Source: Hyaloperonospora brassicae (Eukaryota; Oomycota; Peronosporomycetes; Peronosporales; Peronosporaceae). Taken from it: 64,000 nt of DNA. Both the position numbers and the translations under genes were made by a program. The notes under the pieces were generated by a model that did no database searches, was not told where the DNA came from, and saw nothing but the letters and a program-made list of their open reading frames with translations. Numbering within the stretch: position 1 is the first letter of the stretch; each line of letters opens with the position of its first letter. The stretch covers positions 124,001-188,000 of the forward strand of contig CANTFL010000608.1 in assembly GCA_947650285.1 (NCBI GenBank), given 5' to 3'. Shown here in pieces: positions 1 to 13,089 of the stretch.

Positions 1-2215
1 CGGCAGCATTAAGAGCCTGAACGAGCACCCGACAAAGGTCTACAATCTCAGCGATCCGAAGAAGAAGGACGAGAACAATGCATCTATTTAAAAGAATATC
101 TAAAAGGGAACTCTCGAGAAGTGAGCTTGTATAACACATGTAACCTACATTTACAAAGAACTGAACCAATCCATGATGTAGAATGTATTGACCGGACAGA
201 ACCTCAAAGCTCACATCGGATACTTTATTGCTGACGCCAACCTGCCTTTTCGCCATCATCGAACGAATCTCTTTTATCAATCTTTTGGGCACCTGTAAAG
301 AGAAAATACCCCAGATGATGGTCAAGGCCGACGCCATCCAGAACCATCTTTTCCGAATGTATGCTCAGCACCGCAAATTCATCAAGATCAGTCTTTCCAA
401 GGTCAATGGATCGCTTTTACTTCCAATGCTTGGACTTCACCCAACGTGAAATCCTTGATGGCGCTCACTGCTCATTGGATTGACACCGACTTGAAAATTC
501 AAGAACCATTGCTGAGGGTTCTTGCTATGATGGGTATGGACATGTTCCTTATTGCCTGGGTAATGTGGGATTTGACAATAAGATCTTCTGCTTACCTTTA
601 ACAATTATGTTTTTTAGGTGATCATTCTGCTTAAAATTTTGCAGACTTGCATTACAACGTTCTGTCCAACTATGGTATTCTTGGATCCCTCTCTACCATT
701 ACTACCGACAATGCCAGCACAAACTTCGTTATGACTTGAGCTCTTTCCCGCATGGAGCATGTGGAGTTCAACCATCAGAAAAAGCTGTTTGGTTGCATAA
801 CTCACGTGACCTTTTGGATGCAATGGATGGAATCAAGGCCCTTGGAGGGAAAGAATACCTCAACAATGAAGAGGAGGATTCCGCCGCCACATGTGTCATG
901 TCAGTACACAACATCACCACCCAACTTGATGGTTTCGATGTCAACTTGGCTACGGTCCAAAAGCGTGTACACGGCATGTCAGTCGATGTACGATCTTCTG
1001 ATCAACGTCGCCAATATTTTGGCCAAGCTGTGAAGTACCATCAACAAGGTTCTACTGTATACTGCGAAAATCTCAATGTCAAAGCGCGGTGAAATTCCCA
1101 GATGTGTTCGCGCTTTTTGCACTTACAATTAGTACTTGTAAATAGTTTCTTTGACTCATTGGCAAAATTGTTTTTCTTTTCGGTTCGACAGCCCGGCCGT
1201 GACTAGAGTATACCTTAGCGATAAAATTTATTAGAAAATTGCCCTTTCAAATGAGGAATAAGAAAAGCTTGGTCAGCTCATGAAGTTTCTATGACCTCTA
1301 ACACATCCACGGAAAAGCTTGCGGGTTCACGTTTCCCCACGCTTGAGAAGGCTCTCCCGATCTTTTTTGCCCTCATTGTTCAATTGCAAAAGGTGCGAAG
1401 CGATGATTTTAATGTAGAGAATCCGAGATATCAATATTCGTGTTCAAACCTATTTAAATCTTGCAGGTGGAACAGACCTACGACTCGGAGCAGCTTGTAC
1501 AGCCGGCTAGAGACACTATTTAAAAGCTTGAAAAGTATCTCAAGGCGGCTCTTAAAAAACCTCTTTACCTGCACGCCGTCGTTTTCGTTTCCCGTATCAA
1601 GACTTTTTTCTTCAGCAAGTATGCAGGACATTTTTCACATTATAGCATCCATACTCACATGATTTGTGAGGGCTTTGCTGTTGCTGCAAGCCGCTACAGC
1701 ACTCATGCAGCCTTTTCCATGGCCACTAAAGAAGCAGGTGAAGAGGTCGACGATTTTAAAGATTTCATTCACGCAAAGCGGCAGAAGATTACCGACGTGG
1801 ACGAGGAAATAGAAGTATTTGGGGGAAGACCTGGCCGATAGGGATGTGTATCATTTGGGATATTGGCACCGTCCACAGGTGGATTTTCCTAGTTTAGGTA
1901 AGATGGCGATGGCCCTTCTACAAATTCCTGCCACAAGTGTCCCTTTCGAGCGTGCTTTCTCGATGAGGTTTGATTTGCAGGGATGATAGGGCATCTCTGA
2001 ACAAGAAAACCATTGAGATGATGATGTGTATGCAGGAATGGTACAAGAAGTTGCCGAGGGTCGTTATGTAGAGAGGGTATGAGATCTGTCGAAATGCTAT
2101 GCAATATATACCGATATGTATACAAAAAAACATATGTAAACCCTAAATGACCCCAAGGGGTTACCGGACCCCCAAACCCCACCCCCCTGGTGACCCCCCG
2201 GAGAAAAAAGCCCTG
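1..2215 (+). mobile_element. hAT DNA transposon, 3' part, degenerate
   Basis: The left edge of the window lies inside a hAT-superfamily element; its 5' end is outside. The body is a broken transposase read on the plus strand. A C/G-rich terminal block follows the coding part, and on the minus strand it starts CAGGGCTTTTTTCTCC, the CAGGG-type start usual for hAT terminal inverted repeats. I place the 3' terminus at about 2215. The 8-bp target duplication cannot be tested because the other end is missing. Many stops and frameshifts mean it is inactive. Confidence 0.75.
380..2080 (+). pseudogene. hAT transposase pseudogene
   Basis: hAT transposases are nuclear RNase H-fold enzymes that cut and paste their element. 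Pieces in consecutive plus frames match the family order. AWTSPNVKSLMALTAHWID lies near 430-490, and the TITTDNAS motif around an acidic catalytic position near 690-720. A segment starting FPTLEKALPI lies near 1333. Near 1890-2070 come KMAMALLQIPATSVPFERAF and RASLNKKTIEMMMCMQEWY, which are the C-terminal hAT dimerisation region. The reading frame changes several times and stops interrupt it, for example just after the TTDNAS segment. The N-terminal BED zinc finger would lie upstream of the window or is lost. The family call is secure; the exact limits are approximate. Confidence 0.8.
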
Positions 2216-2569
2216 GGGAATCCGTTCCGGGTAGAAGCTTTAATTGACACCAAATTGGGTCAATGTAAACCGTATTCTCCAAGTCTTACCATGCTAAGTA
2301 AATACTAATAAAATATTTATTCAAATCGTGTGCACTGCTCCATTTCTTGATTGATACAGGAAAGTCTACGTAATTAATTATTCTCATATTTATAAATCCC
2401 CCTCACTCAAAAAACGTTTCGAGTCCCATAAAAAGGCAGGCCAGATATTAGTTATACTCTTTTAATTATTATTAAAGCCAGAGCATTTTTCGCCATATAA
2501 ATATAAAATACTGCCGAGGGACCACTACAAAACAATCATCCAAAGTTTGTTGCTAAAGGAATTTTTGCT
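2216..2569. other. AT-rich spacer, no gene seen
   Basis: Between the hAT terminus and the next transposase relic the sequence is AT-rich, without an ORF, a recognisable repeat or a structural RNA. It probably contains the unrecognised 3' end of the neighbouring pogo-type relic. Confidence 0.4.
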
Positions 2570-4075
2570 AAATCTTTCCCACCCAATCCTGCATCTTCAG
2601 TATAAGTCTCCTGCTGCAACTAAAAAGTCTTGAGCTCTGCAAGCATCGATGCAGCAATCCAAAGAGGTACGGGCGGTGCGACCACGCTATCGTCCTCCTT
2701 GCAGTAGCTGCCACGTGCTGACTCTGGCAATTGAATGCTCTCGAAAATTTATGTCTCTGTCGGAGTGCATCGAACCTGCTTTTCGTCGAGATTGTTGAGC
2801 AGGGAGTCGATAAACATCGAATTGCAATTATTTTATTGAGCTTTTCTCGGGAGATCCATTACGACTGCCCGCGGGACGTCCACGTTGGGGTTTGCAGCGT
2901 AGTCATGTCAGAGGTGCGTAGTTTGCAGTGCGTAAAGCTGTTAAGGAAGCACTAATGATGTAAATCCAGAGTTCATGCTGCATGCGTCATCTGAATCGAC
3001 TCCAAGACGTTTACCATTGCTGCGTCCGTCTATTTTGTTAAAGGCGATCCAGCAGCTGGCGATTGAAGCGCATGCGGTGATATACTTTGAAAGTGCGTAT
3101 AACTTCATTGTCGCAGGATTAAATCTTGCTGGTCGCATTGGGCGGATAATACAACATCATTGCAATCTGCAGAGTGATTCCGGCGTCTTTCAGATCCTCC
3201 TCCTTAATGTGCGCGGAGCAGTTGTAGGGGATCAGAATGACCTTGCGATTGGCAACTTGTTTAACAAGACTTCCAGCCATACTTTGAACACGTGGCGAGT
3301 CATCCACGAGTTTTTGTTGGCGTGATAGACAACGCCTGGACTTCTGCGTTCCATGTTTTTATAACAGCAGTGGCTTAAGAACTTTCCGATGCCATAGAGC
3401 GGAAAATTGTTGGACCCATCTGCGTTGCTGCAGGTTTTCATCGTCATCCGCTCTTTGCTCTGATTCTGATCCTCCATCTGGTGTGGCGAAAGATATATAT
3501 TGGCCTGCAGTCGGTATAACAGGCCAGTCTCATCCATGATGTATAAATGAGCGGAGTTGTACTGGTCCAATTGAGCGCGAATTTACGGCAGGCGATCCCC
3601 CAGTGCTTCGACGTCGACGGGCTTGGTTTCGTCAGAGCGACGATGCATGAGGATGTCGTAGCAATTTTCACAAATTCTGCAACTAACTGATTGAGAATGC
3701 GTGTGCATCCTCACCCGGGACGGTTGTATAGAGCGTCTTGATGAACGATGTCGCTATTTCCTGAATAAGGTGTCCGCTGATGTTGACAACACCCTTATGC
3801 TCAATAATTCACCGAGAAAGCGCCGTCCTCATCAGCGGGTACGAAACCACACGATGTCGCTTGGGATAGAAGGCTGCATCGCTCCTTTTTGAACCTAGCC
3901 GGTCTGCAGAGCGCTTCAGGACGTTGCTGACTGTCCCTTCGGTGACCGTGACTCCATGATATTTTCAGCACTTACCGAAACAGAGCCTTCTGGGTGAGGC
4001 CTATAAATCTCTGCTTCTCCATGCAAATCGCCTTGCGATGGATGTCTGTGAGAATATTACCATTGGTGACCATGT
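2570..4075 (-). pseudogene. pogo/Tigger-type (DDE_1) transposase pseudogene
   Basis: Read on the minus strand this is a broken Tc1/mariner-superfamily transposase of the pogo/Tigger/Jerky group (CENP-B-like helix-turn-helix plus DDE_1 domain). The N-terminal part (about 4070-3850) has LTQKALFR and a helix-turn-helix remnant. LDQYNSAHLYIMDETGLLYR (about 3570-3510) carries the first catalytic Asp in MDETG. NCSAHIKEEDLKDAG (about 3230-3180) is the second catalytic block, with the expected Asp replaced by Tyr. PPNATSKI follows near 3120. The C-terminal tail (ELKTF, LQQET) runs down to about 2570. It belongs to the same family group as the pogo element at 50134-60194 but is much more decayed. I could not find its terminal repeats. 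Confidence 0.75.
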
Positions 4076-4299
4076 TAGAGGTGAACGCGTGTAGTAAAGT
4101 CAAAACATAATATAGCACCTAACGTAAGAATGTCAAATGAATATATATCAAGTCCCTTAGTTCACACCTCCTGTTGATACTTTAAGCATAATGGATTCTT
4201 TCTGACGCTACGTTATCAATCGTCTCGTCGCGCTTTACTAAACGTCTAGTCGCGCATTATTTTTAGTCTCGTCGAAAGTTTCTAATTCGAATAGTGCGT

Positions 4300-4490
4300 G
4301 TCTAACATATACCTACACGTACCTTTAGTGGGGGACGTCATTAATTAGCAGGATAGTGCTAGTGAACCCCAGCATACCAGAACCCGGAGGCTTAAACTTT
4401 TTACTGCATTCACCGGATATCGAACCGGTGACCTCTAGCTTGGTGCTGCCACACCAAACCACTTAATCTACAAGCTCATGTGCGAGGATC
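4300..4490 (-). repeat. tRNA-derived SINE-like unit
   Basis: On the minus strand an A box (TAGATTAAGTGG, 4459-4470) is followed 44 nt downstream, start to start, by a B box (GGTTCGATATCC, 4415-4426), the spacing of a type I tRNA. A T-arm-like hairpin (CACCGG/CCGGTG) and an anticodon-arm-like stem (TTGGTG/CACCAA) are visible. The B box and T loop carry one extra base and there is no clean acceptor stem, so a functional tRNA is unlikely. About 110 nt of unrelated 3' body follow. Tc/tRNA-derived SINEs are known in Phytophthora; the family here is not identified. Confidence 0.5.
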
Positions 4491-4639
4491 ATGCCAAGGC
4501 GCCTTTATCACAACATGTAGCACCTTTCGTTTCAATTCTGCCCCCTAACTCAGCATTTTGATCACTCCCTTGCTTATTCAAATTGGAGGTCCCAGCTATA
4601 TCAATTAAGGAAGACTTTACTTTTAGGCCAGTACATCCA

Positions 4640-4735
4640 TCAGCCAAACTAACAATTGATGCTAGACGTGCGCAATGGTGGTGAGAGGGTAGCTACAAGT
4701 TGACAGCTACTCACATACCACCCTTTGCGCGCAGT
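4640..4735. repeat. possible degenerate gypsy LTR scrap
   Basis: A short stretch around ATTGATGCTAGACGTGCGCA and the following TGGTGGTGAG resembles the central LTR motif of the chimeric element's old LTR near 39660-39700. An imperfect inverted repeat follows. The similarity is short and judged by eye. Confidence 0.25.
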
Positions 4736-7700
4736 GGGTAGTTAAACACATTTAAATAAAGCTCTAAAAGGAACTTTATTACAAGATTTTAGTAAATATT
4801 ACATATTTTTTCTGTTTTCCATCTTTTGATCGAACAAGTTTACAAGTATAGTCTTTCTCTGAACGTACATTGTACGTAAGGTTTCGAGACACAAGTCTGC
4901 ACTGTGTCACATTAAGTAGCTTGTACTATTAAAAGGAGGTGCTGAAGATGGGGAAGTAAAAGTGAAATATATTGAGTGTCAACTTCGTTCGTTTATACTA
5001 CCCTACATGCATTCCATCTGCACTGTAACTCAACCTGGTCAAGTTTTAGTGCCAATGAAACTAGTTCAAGTTGCAGATGACACACGTCCAATCCGTGTGT
5101 CACCTTGTAATGATCCCACGTGTCTTGCGTCTCTCCGCGTCGCACTGTCTTTACATCCTGATCGTCCCACGTGACTGTCGTCTCTTCGCGTCCCACCTAT
5201 CAAGTTATCAGAACATGGGCCAATCAAGCGAGTTGGGAACTTACCTATAATAGGTCTCGAAGTTGACCATCTTAGCCTCAATGACCTGTGAGAAGTGATA
5301 TATTTTAACGTGCACTGTGCAAGAACAAGCGGAGGGTATCACGTTCCAGGATCCATCCTTGGTTTGATGACCTATAGCATGTAGACATGTGCTAATGATA
5401 AATATATATAGACTCGGGGGGGGGGGGTAAAGATGAGCCAACGATTACTCACTTACTTTCACGCATAGTTGCGAATCGACACAACGCATCCTTCGATATT
5501 TTCTTTGCGTGATACATTGGCATCGTGTCCGAGGAGCGAGTCACTTCTTCGATCCCACTATACAATGCAGACTTTGAGCGTAATGGTGTATCTCTGTCAC
5601 AACGATTAAACCGCAATTCACGTTTGTCCTGGTCTGATCTATAAATATTGTGGCCGCCTTTTGGTTTTTCATCATGCAGCAATCGTGTCGAAATTTAGAT
5701 CTAGAAATATGCAACGATGATGCACCAGTTACTCCATCACGTCTCGTTCTACTTATTCGTATTCTAGGCGACGAATAAAAACACATCGTTAGTATCCTAA
5801 ATCGCTTGTTCGTCTTGTGCGCGTAACTAAACTATTTTTTGCTATAGCTTAGTCAATTACAAATTTTGCATTTATCCAGTTAAACTTCTAGAATTCTTCG
5901 CAAATGACTAACCGATTCCTTTAACTTCCATTACATCGCGCTCTTTGAACTCAAGCTTTAGTCGTTTCACCCAGGATGGGATAAAATGTCGCACCTCTAT
6001 CGTCTTCTTCATTACACCTGCAACATTTAGGAAGTTATACGCTCAGTCCGGCATGATGCGCTATAATCAATGTTATTATTTTGTTTTATTGATAAATGTT
6101 TTGTAGATTGATGATTAAATAGAATTTTCTCACTTTAGGGATTTCTCATGAATATATATTTAAGAGCTCATCGATAATTTGTTTGTAATAACAAATTTAA
6201 AACTCACAATTTTTTTAAATTAATTAAAATTGCTTCATAGTAAATCCAACCATTGCATGCTGGTCATTAGAATATGTGAACAAAATATTGTACCATTAAT
6301 TTTACACTTTTACCCACACATCAGGATTTTATTTCAGATGCTGTTTTGGCGTGGATCTTCGATGTGATATATTGCTTGTTCATTTTATTTGTATATATCG
6401 AACTAGTTACGAGATTTTGACTAAAAATGGCAACAGCGAATCTTGTCACTACGGCTACAAAATAACATTCACAATATCTCGCTGTGGGCCACAATATTTT
6501 ACCACGCAACTTACTTACATTCATTTCTGCTTCGCTAATGATCGATTGTACTGACACTCGTTGACATTTTTGTTTAATCTGATTGTCGTAGCTGTTTTCC
6601 TTAGCTCGTGAACTGCACATAATGCGTTTACTTCTCAGCATGGTATTCGATATTCAAACGAAAAATGCTTTAAATCGCGGACGCTAAAATGTTCAGGATC
6701 ACGTAGTGAACGTTGTGTTCGATTAAATACATCATTTTTGCGAGCGAACCCAACAGCGTAGCTTGCATTGACGTTATTGAGTTGTAGGTGCAATTTTTCC
6801 TTTATTGATGTTCATTAAAAAGCTCTTTGTTCTGCTAGTTGTTTAGGTGTAAGCGGCATCTGCATTGCGTGTTTAAAAAAATTGCCATTTTTACCAGCAG
6901 CCACCGCAATCAGACAACAGCCTCAACGGAATATTCCTACCAATTGCCGTTCAAATAATTTGGTCTCAACGACTTCGGCAGCAAATAGTTTCCACAACAT
7001 TATTCGCACGTTCTTCGCTGAAGATCTGACGCATTAACTTATTTTAATTTTTATGACCATTTTATCTGCTTCTGGTAAGACTGCTTGCCTGAAAATATGG
7101 CAACACCCTTCATCGTCATAAGGACTACTGGCGCCTACCAAAATGACGGCACTGGCATAGTTCCGTGGCGCTTTTGATAGCAAGGGTTGGCATAATAGAG
7201 GCTGTTATTGAGCTCGAAAAGCGTATACAAAAACGCATGCCATATATCAACCGCTGGCTTGTCGTTTCATGCGCCTGATTTCGATATGGTAATAAAAAAC
7301 TTAACAAATCCTTGTAAGGCGAAAGAAGCCTTAAACTTTCATGGCCATCGTCCGACTATAATGTACATATATCAATTATCATTTGTGAACGCTTCTTTTG
7401 TTTGATGTCCCATTTACGAAGCCTCTGTACTATAAATGCCCGCATCTGTCATGCTTGTCTTTCTGTATATTAAAACAAACTATTCGATATCGGCATACAC
7501 TTGAGCTTACATCAACTATAAGAACCTTTTATGGAGCACTATGTGATACACGGATTCGACGGTCATGACTCGTCAGTTTAATATTGCGCAAATATCAAGG
7601 TTTCGCATTAAATTACATTGCTTCTAGCACACATGATGCACTCTAATGACACTTTTTTCTGTTAACGTGAGTCTACTCCATAAACCCCTCAGACCTGTGA

Positions 7701-10700
7701 GGAGTATAAGACGTCATTTTAGCGCATCCATCATGCACACTTCATTAACGTCAAACTTCACTATCTTTGTTTGCTGACTGTTGACCTTTTAAAAAATAGT
7801 AGTGTTTTAGTTTAGCGTGACGCGATTGCCAATAGCAATAGCCTTATATTGGACCAGCCACTTTCTAGATTAATCGACAGTGTCTCAGAATGAAGTTTAT
7901 ATTAAGCGACGGTGTGTAATAACGAAGTATATATCAATTCAGACAAACCTGCTTTTTCCTTCACTACCTACCTAATCCATCCGTGTTATCGCGATGCAGA
8001 TCACTAACCTCAGAAGAATGATTTCAAAATGTGTATGCGGCCTATATTGTACAAACTTGATATACCCATATTATTCGTTCGATAAACACTCTAAGATCAC
8101 AATTTTATCATTTACGTCATTCTCTCACTATCTATTCTCAAGCCTCTTGATGTCCATCACAGAAGATGGGCTGGCATCTTCGCATACCCAACCAGTGCAG
8201 GATACAGCAAAAGATGATATTAAAATTACTAATTTAAGTGTGGTCATATTAAAATGGTGTCCTTACACTTGTGAGAGAGAGTGGGGGATGATGCAAGATG
8301 CATATAATTTACATCCGACAAGATGTATCTTGACGTAAGCTACTGGTGTTAGAACATCTATAAAGTTACAAAACAAATTCTGTTGACTTGCTTATCACTG
8401 TAGATATTCCCCCTCATATCGAGATTTAGAATTTTCTAAAAAGCAGCAAAATTTACTAGATCCTTATTAAACCAAACAAACTATTGCCACAGAGATTTCT
8501 GAATATTACATCTACTAATTTTCGCAGTCCATTTCCAAAGACCTTCCCTGTAATTATTTTGCTCAAATAACACTTGCTGAATGCTGATGATATCACTATT
8601 GGACAAGAATGATCATTAAAATAAAATGGTTTCAACATCAGTATACATTATCAGCACAAAATCATCTTTGTATCGTATACAGCATTATCACCTCACTTTA
8701 GTTTGTTACAATCAATTCTAGACAGTCAAGTAGGTTTGTAAAGAAGGATAGACGCTGAATAGGTTTCAAATATATATATATATATATATATTTGATGCAC
8801 CAAAGTCGTATTAGATAGGCAAAAGAAAATAAATTTTGTAACACGAGGAATGTAGAAATAGTGCAAGACAATTGGTACACTACGGTATAGGTTCGTGGAA
8901 TGTGTGGTATCCCACTAACAAATATCAGTGTCATTTCAGTTATGAAAAATAAATCTGGCTTATATTCTATAGCGACTATATGATTGTTTCGTACCTAACA
9001 AAATATTTTGCACTAGCTACCAAACAGGTTTAAAAAGCCCCGTGGTACTCCGATAAAGACACGTGGTCTTCCTAAGACGTCATTGGTTGCTTCAGTAGCT
9101 TTTTGAATTCCGTTTTACGGCATTAATTTTCTGCCACAACATGGTGTGCGTTTATTGAATGATTGAAGTCTCCTAAACCAAAATCGTAGCTCTCTGAGCT
9201 GTTTTTGTTCGTATCTTAATTGTTCGGATAACATTTGAATCGTGAAGACGTTGTCGACTAAACTTATACACTTTCATATTCTTGTTCTTTAGTAAAATAG
9301 GCTGCTTTTTAGGTTTAAGAGTTCCTCGTACAAGAAGCTGTACCAGCTACACTAAAAAATTGTATTGCATATCATAAAATTACTTTTTGATCGCATCTTT
9401 TGAACATAGACATAAAATTTTCTAGCATAAATACGACCGATTCACTCATAAAAAGCAACGTCTTATCAAACGTATTGTACAATAGTTTGTGCGCAACAAA
9501 GTCACAACTATGTATGGACGATGTAAGAATTTTCGTTTTCCAATGGAATTTGTGCAGATTGACTGCTAATATATAATACATCACATTAGTCGCAAGATGA
9601 TGGTTTCAAATTGTCAGGCCGGTTTTTTTGACAATACGGATCGAACACAGATATCTACCATCAAGTTGTTAGTGTGAATGCACAACATGCTTGATATCGT
9701 GTTCCTCGATCTATACATCACAAACGTATTGCGGTGAGTCAAACCCTTTGTCTGAGAAGCCTCTAATATAAAGGTCTTCGCCGCATATTGGAGAGATAAT
9801 TGGTCGTACATTTTGTAGCGTATATGATGACATCGACGTAACACTTTCATGTAAATCTATCCAATTAAGTGTCACATGGCGTCTTTGAATCTTTAAAATC
9901 GCCAACGCATTAGTTTGTGTAGCTTAAAGTTTACTGCACTCAATAAAGACTATCCATACTTCTCTTATCCCTATGTCAAGAAAATGGAGTCTAATGCATG
10001 GTTGCTTAGAGTGTAGTATCTTCGTCGAGTGGGTTAAACAACAAGTTAAATGTCGGGTTCAGCTGGTTATCCGGGCATTCTTCGACGCTAGTACCTATAT
10101 GCTTATAGCTATTTGTAATGATGTCGACATAGCATCCTCTGTTTGTATAAAATGGCAGAATCTGTTTGTCTAACCTTCAATATGAAGCTGGTTAGAGAAA
10201 GAAGCACCAGAAATTCTGAATATACAATCAAGTATAAATAAACTCTTTCCTTTCTCCGACGGGGTTTTCTTAAGTCCGAGACTAATTACAGTGCTCGCAT
10301 GTTGTCTATGGTGATGACTAAAATAATTGCTGACCGAAGCTGTAAGTGTGATGTTCTACGTTAATCTTTAATTGGTAAGCAAAATATGGATCTAAATTTG
10401 CTAAATGAACCGGACACTACATAGGTGGCCCGAACAAAGTAGATGTTATATTGCATGTACATAAAATTAGCTATTGCTCTAGCAATCGATGCGACGTGTA
10501 CAAGTTATCATACTTTATTGTTTTGATCAAAAATTGTAGACTGTCCGTCTCTTGTCTTTATACATCGACACAGTGATCTAAGTAATTGTGTCGCGAGTTT
10601 GTTTGTAATGCCCCTATTTACCGTTCCTTTCCGCGTTCTTGTCCTTTACTTCTTCTTCTCGGTAGCATCATTTTTTTCTTATCTTATATTTAGCTATAAT

Positions 10701-12700
10701 TCGCATGACGTATCATTCACTGCGCTTCATCACATCGTTTTTTGCACGGTTGTCTCTTCGCTACTTGATTAATTAGTTCCGGCAGGAAATGAGTGATGAC
10801 TTGAAATGCGTTTTCCGATTACGCACTGAGTAATGTTTGACGCAATGCCATGTTTATTGGAAATTCACTAACGGTCGACTATTTTTCAGCGTATTCTGCC
10901 CCATACATCTTGATGATAATCTTTACAGTGTATAAGTCTTTTCTCAGCTTGCTAATACAATCTACTTAAATACATTGTCGTTGCATTAACAATCAATTTC
11001 CTAACTTAAATTGAAATATGTGCCTAAAAGTAAAAAAGTTCAGCTTAAAGCAGATTTTAGTTAAAATGCAAACAGTCTTATGAAGCTCTAACTTTATAAT
11101 AATCAAGTATTATACTTTGATGAAAGATATCATAATCACTAGTAGTCGGATAAAGACAACGACCTTTTAGACAAGTAGCCCCTCGAAAGTGACCCCAATA
11201 CAATAAATGTATACATTTTGTATATGTCTCTGTACGTAAGTGTACGAGGTTACGCAAGAAAGAAAAGCTCAGTATCATTCTTACAGCAGAAGCCCGGTAA
11301 CGCGCGCTAACTTGACCGATACTCGTGCTACTGCACAAAATGATAACGTAATACAGCTCAAATATGGCGATTGGAGAGATAAGTTTTACGTGACTATTAT
11401 CCAACTATATGACCAACTAGTGTTCGTCCAGCCTCAAGTGTTCATTGAGTCGGATAGCAGGGAAGACGACATACAGACACCTAAATTTGTAAGGGTGTGA
11501 GTATTCAATGAGCAAACAGACATAACGGAGATTATAGGTCGTTTATAACCGGTATAAGATGTGTATTACACAATTAAGAAAGTATTATAATGAAGTGGGT
11601 ATCAGAATACGTTATCAGTTTGTTGGAAGCTGACGTGTGTCTGTCATCGGGTACGAGATCTTTCAAAGCGTACTACTTCAGAGCATTAGTGTCGATAGTA
11701 GGCAAGCTAGCATAATGTGCTCCTTCATATAAAATTAAAATAAGGTTTTGTTTACCTTTTGGTTCAATAGATATACGTGACTCGCAAAGGCGTCTCAGGG
11801 CTCACTATAGTAGACAAGCCTTTGTAAGGCGTAGACTCATCATCACTTTGTGCTGTCTACCTTTGGATCGTTAGGACCCTGAACAAAGACCTTTATGCTT
11901 GAAGCTTGTTTCGTCGTAGGGTTGCGTACGTTTTGGACGAAATTGCTTGTTGAGCAGATATTCTTTTGCTGGTAAAGATTCTAAGTAGATCAGCTACAGT
12001 AGCCAAGTGAAGATCGTTAATGATCGAATATATTGTTAAGGATATCCGAATAATTCGAGCTATTGAAGTACTATGCAGACAAATATCGACGAAAACTGAA
12101 TAGGCGAGTGAAGGTATACCGGAGAATGGAAGAAACAAGCTTCAAACTCACATAATAAAAAAATATGTCGTGGATTGTTGCTCACAAATTTATTGTGACC
12201 CTAAATTTAGACTGACGATCAGACAGCCGACTATCAGATGGTGTTCTTTGCTCACGTGCTTGTTTCCTATTTCAACTTTGAAACCGTCGGTACGGCGGGA
12301 TATACTTTTTCAATTGGAATAGTGTTGACATAAAAACATGACCGTGTTGAACATGAATCAATGATCGTACTGACATCCTCACAGAATTACGGGTGCACTT
12401 GTAGGGTGCTCGATATGAGTTACCACGATCCATACAAGATCGCTTTGCTTGACGTAGTTGCTTCATATGCATATCTTGTGACCACTTCATCCGTCTGGTA
12501 AACTTGCACTCTGCGCCTAATTGTAGTATAACGGGTTTGGAAAAACCTTGCACTACTGGCCAAAGATCCTAAAAGTGTTTAATTTGTTCTCGATTAAATT
12601 TATGAGACATCGGGAAGCCAAAAAATCCTACTGAACTGGAATGACGACACTTGTGCACTTAGAAGTGATTTAGTTTCTCGCTTAGTGTAATTTAAACAAA
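4736..12700. other. AT-rich region with no recognisable gene
   Basis: About 8 kb of AT-rich sequence with only short ORFs (longest about 115 codons) that overlap on both strands and show no domain I recognise. Small features are a run of about 11 G near 5418-5428, two degenerate CCCACGTG-containing units near 5110-5200, and a TA microsatellite at 8770-8791. It may be very old transposon debris. I see no rRNA, tRNA or coding signal in it. Confidence 0.5.
8770..8791. repeat. (TA)n microsatellite
   Basis: A perfect run of eleven TA dinucleotides in otherwise unremarkable AT-rich sequence. Confidence 0.95.
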
Positions 12701-12829
12701 GTCTAAGCCTTTGACTAAGCCTATTATTTGCTACTCTTTGGACCACCAAGTGTTGCCTTGTGCTGTTGTGATTATATATTCGATCATTTTTGGATGTCCG
12801 CAATTTATACAATATTCTTATCATCCGGA

Positions 12830-12980
12830 TCGTAATGTACAAGACCACGTTAACCGAGATCACGTCACGCAAAACACGTTGACGAATATCACGTCATTCA
12901 CGATCACGTCTTCCAAGGTTACATCTCCCAAGATTGCGATGTCCAAGATCGCATCGTCCAAGATCGCGACGTTCTAGATT
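12830..12980 (+). repeat. Degenerate 15-bp tandem repeat (GATCACGTC/AAGATCGCG type)
   Basis: About ten degenerate units of roughly 15 bp, such as AAGATCGCATCGTCC, run head to tail. In one frame they read as repeated SKIA(S/M/T) pentapeptides, but I regard this as non-coding. About 90 bp further on, GCGTGATCACTACTCCA near 13060-13075 resembles the 3' end of the GATC-type LTRs (GCGATCACCACTACACCA). This may therefore be the tail of a 5' LTR belonging to the interrupted ORF that follows. Confidence 0.6.
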
Positions 12981-13089
12981 GCTTGTTTGACATCGCGGTG
13001 TGGTCTACCCCATTGTGTTACTCACACCTGTTATAAAAATAGTATTTTACCACAGCGTGATCACTACTCCAAACTTCTTGATCTGTTTC

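Noticed and set aside
4415..4490. Functional tRNA gene on the minus strand
   Set aside because: Extra base in the T loop and B box, no 7-bp acceptor stem and no normal anticodon loop.
5410..5430. Poly-G run as a structural or regulatory element
   Set aside because: Isolated homopolymer without context; likely slippage or an assembly-prone spot.
4736..12700. Many 60-115-codon ORFs in the AT-rich region, including overlapping ones at 11078-11500
   Set aside because: They overlap on opposite strands, have no recognisable motif and are no longer than expected in such sequence.
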